From positions 1 through 31,410 of the forward strand of contig CAUAWV010000027.1 of assembly GCA_958433005.1 (NCBI GenBank): a stretch of DNA of 31,410 nt. Direction: 5' to 3'. This document shows, one piece after another, positions 31,358 through 31,410 of this stretch (the stretch's first letter is position 1; every line of letters begins with the position of its first letter). The DNA comes from an uncultured Collinsella sp. (GTDB lineage: Bacteria > Actinomycetota > Coriobacteriia > Coriobacteriales > Coriobacteriaceae). The translations under genes were made by a program, and so were the position numbers. Below the pieces are notes generated by a model that saw only the letters and a list, made by a program, of their open reading frames with translations, had not been told where the DNA came from and ran no database searches.

Positions 31358-31395
31358 CGCACGGAGAGCACATTAAGTGCTCTCCGGCTCGTGCG
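31358..31395 (+). repeat. Nested hairpin at the window end
   Basis: An inner 9-bp stem GGAGAGCAC/GTGCTCTCC (31363-31371 with 31377-31385, loop ATTAA) is capped by an outer CGCAC/GTGCG stem (31358-31362 with 31391-31395) with a five-base bulge. No T-run follows. It may be the end of the UPF0210 transcript or part of a small RNA starting in 31288-31410. Confidence 0.55.
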
Positions 31396-31410
31396 GAACT
31401 CGCGATCGAC

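Noticed and set aside
28819..31371. 850-codon open frame on the minus strand opposite metH and UPF0210
   Set aside because: It is the antisense shadow of two well-supported genes, rich in Gly/Asp/His/Val as GC-rich shadows are, with no ribosome site or known domain.
1..31410. CRISPR array
   Set aside because: No regularly spaced direct repeats with unique spacers and no cas genes were seen; the repeats found are tandem or inverted units.

Overview
The window reads as a stretch of chromosome from a GC-rich gut Actinobacterium of the Coriobacteriia, most likely Collinsella or a close relative. This rests on gene content and codon style (GS type III glnN, MurT-GatD, MetF plus a separate MetH activation protein, many CTC/GAC/GCC codons) and on REP-like intergenic repeats. 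The genus is inferred, not proven.

Region A (1 to about 7430) is an accessory island next to the 3' end of guaA. It starts with the first 35 codons of a tet(W)-type ribosomal protection gene and its attenuator leader. Next come the C-terminal remnant of a mobilisation relaxase, a large HEPN-motif protein, a frameshifted membrane-protein gene, a 74-residue membrane protein, a WYL-domain regulator with an inverted repeat in its promoter, a small Xis-like protein, a possible N-terminal scrap of an integrase, and a DUF3800 protein with a strong terminator directly in front of it. A short frame resembling a gene tail then runs up to the guaA terminator. The mosaic of mobile-element parts, broken genes and possible defence genes suggests repeated insertion at a guaA hot spot.

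Region B (7481 to 18049) is core metabolism: guaA (GMP synthase), an asparaginase, an XRE regulator diverging from an unknown gene across a perfect 24-bp palindrome, a DUF1648 membrane protein, ychF, a four-cluster ferredoxin-like protein diverging from a 2-hydroxyacid dehydrogenase, gldA, and an iron-containing alcohol dehydrogenase.

Region C (18050 to 22437) is a three-gene run: two helical-repeat proteins of unknown function that may be paralogues, then a single 725-residue protein joining MurT and GatD, the lipid II amidotransferase subunits that are usually separate. It ends in a strong terminator.

Region D (22438 to 31410) holds REP-like inverted repeats, tRNA-Glu(UUC), glnN (GS type III), a 37-bp perfect inverted repeat pair, and a methionine operon. 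That operon is metF, then a stand-alone MetH reactivation protein, then a metH lacking its own activation domain. A UPF0210 (DUF711) gene and a hairpin close the window.

The best candidates for something undescribed are the HEPN / membrane protein / WYL block in the island, the XRE-palindrome gene pair, and the pair of helical-repeat proteins attached to the fused MurT-GatD.
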